A stretch of 8,661 nucleotides of DNA from Aphodosoma sp045614825 (GTDB lineage Bacteria > Bacteroidota > Bacteroidia > Bacteroidales > Paludibacteraceae): assembly GCA_045614825.1 (NCBI GenBank), contig JAZLDO010000116.1:1-8661 (forward strand), read 5' to 3'. The notes under the pieces are model-generated. The model worked only from the letters and a program-made list of their open reading frames with translations, made no database searches and was not told the DNA's origin. The position numbers and the translations under genes are program-made. Positions 5,678 through 8,661 of the stretch are shown in pieces (position 1 is the stretch's first letter; the number at the start of each line of letters is the position of its first letter).

Positions 5678-7218
5678 TATTCCCTATAATAAACTCGGCG
5701 CACGCGTGATGAGAAGCTTGTGAGAACTTCATATGGGATGGTGCCGAGGATGTTTGCTATTTCCGAAAGGCCTTGTTTGTCGTTGAAGAGTACTACCTCA
5801 TCGCCAATTGTCACATTAAGCCCTGTTACGTCGATCATTGTGAGGTCCATACAGATATTACCGATAGTAGGCACTTTATGTCCATTAATAAAAAATGATC
5901 CACGACCATTACCCAATCGACGATCTACTCCATCGGCATAACCTAATGGGAGAAGTGCTATGAGCGAATCTTGCTCGGCTACCCCACGACGACTATACCC
6001 TATTGTTTCGCCTGCTTTGACTGTTTTGAGTTGCATGATGCGAGTAGAGAATGAACATACGTTGCGCAACTGATCTTCATTGCAACAACTTACACCCCAT
6101 AGACCTATGCCAAGGCGCACCATATCGAATTGATACTGAGAAAATCGCTCTATGCCGGCTGAGTTCAATGTATGACGCAAGACGGCTTCGCCATACGGCA
6201 ATGAACGCTTGATATATGTCGAATTGTAATCAAACATTGCAATTTGTTGCAAAGTGAACTCGTCCATTTCGGGTGTCATATCGTCGGCTGCTGCAAGATG
6301 TGAGAATATAGAGCGTACTTCAACATAGTCTTGACTGTTGAGAATTGCACAAAGTCGTTCTAAATCAGCAGTCTCAAAGCCTGCACGATGCATACCTGTG
6401 TCGAGTTTGATATGGATTGGATAGTGCTTATGACCATGACGACGCACTTCGTCTATCAAAATATCCAAAAAATCGAATGAACAAACTTCGGGTTCTAATT
6501 GATTTTTGAACATATGGTGCAAGGCAGATACCATTGGGTCGAGCACCATAATAGGGAGTTTGATGCCTGCTTGACGGATTTCGACACCTTCGTTGGCAAA
6601 TGCAACTGCAAGATAATCACAGCCATAGTGTTGCAATGCTTGTGCCACTTCAATGGATCCACTACCATAAGCCGAAGCTTTGACCATACACATCAATTTG
6701 GTGGTAGGCTTGATTTTAGCACGAAAATGGTCGAGATTATGAAAAAGTGCATCAAAGTTAATCTCAAATACGGTGTCGTGAGCAAGTTGTTGCAAGTGGT
6801 TTTGTATGCGTTCGGGGTTGAATTGCGGTGCTATTTTCAAGAGCAATGCCTCGTTGTGGAGATTGCGAACAAAATCACTATTCAAAAACTCTGTTGTATC
6901 TTTGAAAAAGAGTTTATCTTCAATTTTGAATAATGAAGAATGAGCAGCCAAATCAGGCCCAATAAAAACTATTGCATCAACCGACTTGCTACGAATTACT
7001 TGACATATATTGAGGTAGAACATTTCAGTGGCCAAGTCGTCGCCATCTATATCGGACACGATGAGTGTTCGATGCAAATTTTGGTTGGCCGACTGCTGTT
7101 CAAGAAAGCCTAATGCATGTTTGGTCAGTGATGTAAGGTCAGAACTATGTCCATCACGGATGATTAGACAGTTGTTGATGCCTGGTTCGACTTCGTATCG
7201 TGCTTTGATTTGACTCAT
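5677..7218 (-). CDS. alr: Alanine racemase with an N-terminal degenerate MurF C-terminal domain
   Basis: Alr is a PLP enzyme that interconverts L- and D-alanine for peptidoglycan. From the ATG at 7218-7216 the protein has 513 residues. Residues about 148-513 form a complete racemase: PLP lysine Lys180 in CMVKASAYGSG, KLDTGMHRAGF at 271-281, FSHLAAAD at 305-312, Arg368 in FDMVRLGIGLWG, catalytic Tyr408 in GETIGYSRRG, LPLGYADG at 423-430 and ICMDLTMIDVT at 455-465. Residues about 8-140 resemble the Mur ligase C-terminal domain of the MurF-Alr bifunctional proteins of Bacteroidota. The MurF N-terminal and ATP-binding domains are absent, and the usual SYN and KGSR motifs read GHSSD and KIAPQ. It should therefore be a racemase only, with murF expected elsewhere. 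An upstream extension to a GTG at 7332 was rejected because it would translate palindromes. Confidence 0.9.
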   Translation of the reverse strand: MSQIKARYEVEPGINNCLIIRDGHSSDLTSLTKHALGFLEQQSANQNLHRTLIVSDIDGDDLATEMFYLNICQVIRSKSVDAIVFIGPDLAAHSSLFKIEDKLFFKDTTEFLNSDFVRNLHNEALLLKIAPQFNPERIQNHLQQLAHDTVFEINFDALFHNLDHFRAKIKPTTKLMCMVKASAYGSGSIEVAQALQHYGCDYLAVAFANEGVEIRQAGIKLPIMVLDPMVSALHHMFKNQLEPEVCSFDFLDILIDEVRRHGHKHYPIHIKLDTGMHRAGFETADLERLCAILNSQDYVEVRSIFSHLAAADDMTPEMDEFTLQQIAMFDYNSTYIKRSLPYGEAVLRHTLNSAGIERFSQYQFDMVRLGIGLWGVSCCNEDQLRNVCSFSTRIMQLKTVKAGETIGYSRRGVAEQDSLIALLPLGYADGVDRRLGNGRGSFFINGHKVPTIGNICMDLTMIDVTGLNVTIGDEVVLFNDKQGLSEIANILGTIPYEVLTSFSSRVRRVYYRE

Positions 7219-7241
7219 TTTATGGAACAATTTTTTATACG

Positions 7242-7264
7242 AATACACACTGTGAGTGTGTATT
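7242..7264. repeat. Perfect palindrome, copy 1, upstream of alr
   Basis: AATACACACT (7242-7251), a 3-nt GTG centre and AGTGTGTATT (7255-7264) form a perfect inverted repeat with 10-bp arms. It ends 23 bp upstream of the alr start codon, in the 5' leader. It is identical to the copy at 7326-7348 except for the central base. It could be an operator, an RNA hairpin or a dispersed repeat; the sequence does not decide. Confidence 0.85.
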
Positions 7265-7281
7265 GAGATATGACTGTTTGC

Positions 7282-7314
7282 TTGCTTGCAGGTTGCTTGC
7301 ACCTTGCTTGAGAT
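7282..7314. repeat. Three-unit 11-bp tandem repeat between the palindromes
   Basis: TTGCTTGCA occurs at 7282-7290 and 7293-7301, with TTGCTTGA at 7304-7311, an exact 11-bp spacing. The two bases between units vary (GG, CC). The period is about one helical turn, unlike the 7-bp period of the other spacers. Function unknown. Confidence 0.7.
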
Positions 7315-7325
7315 TGAGGCAAATG

Positions 7326-7348
7326 AATACACACTGAGAGTGTGTATT
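7326..7348. repeat. Perfect palindrome, copy 2, between nagB and alr
   Basis: AATACACACT (7326-7335), GAG centre and AGTGTGTATT (7339-7348) repeat the first palindrome. Each copy is preceded by G, so 23 of 24 bases agree (7241-7264 and 7325-7348). The starts are 84 bp apart, close to eight helical turns. Confidence 0.85.
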
Positions 7349-7362
7349 TATTGTTTAAAGAA

Positions 7363-7389
7363 AGAGACGCAAAAAAGGTTTGCGTCTCT
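7363..7389 (-). terminator. Hairpin downstream of nagB
   Basis: AGAGACGCAAA (7363-7373) and TTTGCGTCTCT (7379-7389) are perfect 11-bp arms around a 5-nt loop. On the minus strand the hairpin starts 7 bp after the nagB stop and is followed by TTCTTT, a weak U-rich tail. A terminator or mRNA 3'-end stabiliser for nagB is the natural reading. The AGAGACGC/GCGTCTCT word is also, as I recall, a recurrent intergenic palindrome in several bacterial genomes, so it may be a dispersed repeat reused as a terminator. Confidence 0.7.
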
Positions 7390-7396
7390 ACTTAAA

Positions 7397-8209
7397 TTAT
7401 TTCAAAAGTGATTCTGGCGCAAGATTGTCTTTCTCGATGTCGAGGAAGTATTTATAGGTGCCTACGCGCAATTCGTCGCAAGCGTCATAGTCGCAAACGA
7501 TGATGCCTTTTGGATGCATTTGGAGAGCAGAGATTGTCCACATTTGGCAAATACCCTCTTCGACAGCATGACGCAATGCGCGCGCTTTGCCATGTCCGTT
7601 GACAAGAATCAACACTTCACGTGCATCAAGCACTGTGCCTACACCTACGGTCAATGCTGTTTTTGGCACTTTGTTGATATCGTTATCGAAGAAGCGCGAA
7701 TTAGCAATGATTGTGTCGGTTGTAAGGTTCTTCTTGCGTGTACGAGATGACAATGACGAACCTGGCTCGTTGAAAGCAATGTGGCCATCAGGGCCAATAC
7801 CTCCGAGGAAGAGGTCGATACCACCTACGGCTTTGATTTTATCTTCGTAGCGTTGGCACTCAGCATCAATATCTTCGGCATTGCCATTAAGGATGTTCAC
7901 GTTTTCTTTCTTAATGTCGATGTGAGAGAAGAAATTGTTCCACATGAATGAGTGGTAACTCTCTGGGTGTGACTTAGGTAAGCCGATATATTCGTCCATA
8001 TTGAACGTGATGACATTCTCAAACGAAATAACTCCGCGTTTGTTTAGGTCGATGAGTTCGCGATACATGCCAAGAGGCGATGAACCTGTTGGTAAACCTA
8101 AAACAAATGGTTTCTCAGCAGTTGGTTGTGCTGCAATGATTTTTTTTGCCACATAATTAGCTGCCCATTTAGACATCTTGGCATAATCTGGTTCGATAAT
8201 TAATCTCAT
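7397..8209 (-). CDS. nagB: Glucosamine-6-phosphate deaminase
   Basis: NagB converts glucosamine-6-phosphate to fructose-6-phosphate and ammonia, the step that feeds amino sugars into glycolysis in the cytoplasm. The 270 residues align without gaps with the E. coli enzyme (266) through the core. The conserved residues fall at the same numbers: PTGSSPLGMYREL from residue 40, Asp72 in NMDEYIGL, Asp141, His143 and Glu148 in GPDGHIAFNEPGSS, and Lys208 in GHGKAR. Of the E. coli allosteric N-acetylglucosamine-6-phosphate site residues, Ser151, Arg158 and Lys160 are kept while position 161 is Asn rather than Thr. The ATG at 8209 follows the flavoprotein gene by 44 bp on the same strand, and a hairpin lies just after the stop. 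alr downstream may belong to a separate transcript. Confidence 0.97.
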   Translation of the reverse strand: MRLIIEPDYAKMSKWAANYVAKKIIAAQPTAEKPFVLGLPTGSSPLGMYRELIDLNKRGVISFENVITFNMDEYIGLPKSHPESYHSFMWNNFFSHIDIKKENVNILNGNAEDIDAECQRYEDKIKAVGGIDLFLGGIGPDGHIAFNEPGSSLSSRTRKKNLTTDTIIANSRFFDNDINKVPKTALTVGVGTVLDAREVLILVNGHGKARALRHAVEEGICQMWTISALQMHPKGIIVCDYDACDELRVGTYKYFLDIEKDNLAPESLLK

Positions 8210-8253
8210 TTTATATAATGATTAGTTAGTAGTTATTAATTATTAACGAGAAT
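8210..8253 (-). repeat. 7-bp-period AT-rich repeat between the flavoprotein gene and nagB
   Basis: On the minus strand, right after the stop codon, the spacer divides into six 7-bp units plus AA before the nagB ATG. TTAATAA occurs twice in tandem (8246-8233), followed by related CTACTAA and CTAATCA (8232-8219). It is low-complexity AT-rich DNA, so chance is harder to exclude here than at 5606-5677. No TAnnTTTG box is seen, consistent with co-transcription of nagB with the upstream gene. Confidence 0.55.
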
Positions 8254-8661
8254 TTATTTTTCTAAGGTTTTAAGTGCAACTGCACGACCAAGTTCATAGA
8301 GAGCTTCAGCCTGTTCGGCTGTCATAGCTTGCTTAACCTCTACATAACCAGTCATTTCCCATTTCATTGCTTCAGCAAATGCCTCAAATGGTTTTGTAGT
8401 AGCATTAGCCCATGTAAATGAACCAAAACAACCAAATTCATGATTTTTCACACCACGAGTTTTGATTTTAGCGAGCAAAGAGGCTGCGTTTGGATAGAGT
8501 TCGCCACAATAAGTTGGTGAACCACAGATAAATCCTTTGTAACGGAAAATGTCGGCAAGGATATATGAGTGGTCGGAACGAGAAACATCGTGTAACACTA
8601 CGTTTTTAGTTACTGACGCTGCACCACGAGCTACCATTTCAGCCATCTCTTCGGTGTGACC
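8254..8661 (-). CDS. FprA-type flavodiiron protein, C-terminal flavodoxin domain (5' end outside window)
   Basis: The reading frame is open to the right edge, so only 135 C-terminal residues are visible. They form a flavodoxin-like domain: GHTEEMAEMVARG at the visible start (the FMN phosphate loop T-E region), then GFICGSPTYCGELYPNAASLLAKI and FGCFGSFTWANATTKPFEAF. The GSPT and FGS(F)xWxxxxxK patterns are typical of the flavodoxin module of A-type flavoproteins (FprA/ROO), which reduce O2 or NO with electrons from rubredoxin or similar donors and protect anaerobes. The diiron metallo-beta-lactamase-like domain would lie outside the window, so a free-standing flavodoxin cannot be excluded. The internal ATG at 8646 is not the start, because residues GHTEE before it belong to the fold. 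nagB follows 44 bp after the stop. Confidence 0.8.
   Translation of the reverse strand, partial: GHTEEMAEMVARGAASVTKNVVLHDVSRSDHSYILADIFRYKGFICGSPTYCGELYPNAASLLAKIKTRGVKNHEFGCFGSFTWANATTKPFEAFAEAMKWEMTGYVEVKQAMTAEQAEALYELGRAVALKTLEK

Noticed and set aside
6499..6933. 144-codon plus-strand open frame
   Set aside because: Antisense to the alr coding region and without recognisable domains.
7316..7325. TTCATTTG on the minus strand as a -7 box for alr
   Set aside because: It mismatches TAnnTTTG at a key position and has no -33 partner, so I do not call a promoter.
7219..7332. N-terminal extension of alr by 38 codons to a GTG start at 7332
   Set aside because: The extension translates the two palindromes and the 11-bp repeat and has no similarity to MurF or Alr. 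The ATG at 7218 directly precedes the recognisable domain.
7242..7348. Insertion sequence or MITE with palindromic ends
   Set aside because: No transposase, target duplication or distinct terminal inverted repeats were seen; kept only as a repeat pair.
8644..8646. ATG at 8646 as the start of a small flavodoxin
   Set aside because: In-frame codons for GHTEE upstream complete the flavodoxin FMN-loop motif, so the frame continues off the right edge.

Overview
The window reads as ordinary chromosome from a Bacteroidota bacterium, most likely order Bacteroidales; I cannot fix the family. The evidence is the AT-rich spacers, the lack of Shine-Dalgarno-like leaders, two TAnnTTTG promoter -7 boxes, an EFR1-type flavodoxin/ferredoxin protein, a YbiT-like ABC-F ATPase of Bacteroidales type, and an alanine racemase carrying a remnant of the MurF domain with which it is fused in this group.

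Layout. Positions 1-794 hold a leftward pair, gmk then nadD (nadD runs off the left edge). A 133-bp divergent promoter region follows. Positions 928-4939 hold a rightward series: EFR1-type ferredoxin, ruvX (yqgF), an ABC-F ATPase and prfA (RF1). A perfect 21-bp-arm hairpin at 4963-5010 separates this from a leftward series that reads from the right edge: the C-terminal flavodoxin part of an FprA-type flavodiiron protein (5' end outside), nagB, alr and an IMPACT/YigZ-family gene. No gene-free stretch exceeds about 180 bp.

Functional picture. Most genes are housekeeping: GMP phosphorylation, NAD synthesis, rRNA processing or recombination (RuvX), translation (ABC-F, RF1), amino-sugar catabolism (NagB) and cell-wall D-alanine (Alr). 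Two redox flavoproteins, EFR1 and FprA-type, suggest an anaerobic lifestyle. I see no mobile element, phage, CRISPR array, tRNA or rRNA.

Less ordinary signals. (1) Four same-direction gene junctions (gmk-nadD, ruvX-abcF, alr-yigZ, fprA-nagB) are filled with degenerate 7-bp-period repeats. Each junction has its own word, the repeats run close to or flush with the start codon, and in nadD they continue into the reading frame. (2) alr begins at the MurF C-terminal domain: the other MurF domains are absent and the remaining MurF motifs are degenerate. (3) Upstream of alr lie two near-identical perfect palindromes 84 bp apart, flanking an 11-bp-period repeat. (4) The ABC-F protein has lost the residues of one composite ATP site and kept the other. 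I found no convincing new multi-gene system; the repeat architecture and the truncated MurF-Alr are the best leads.
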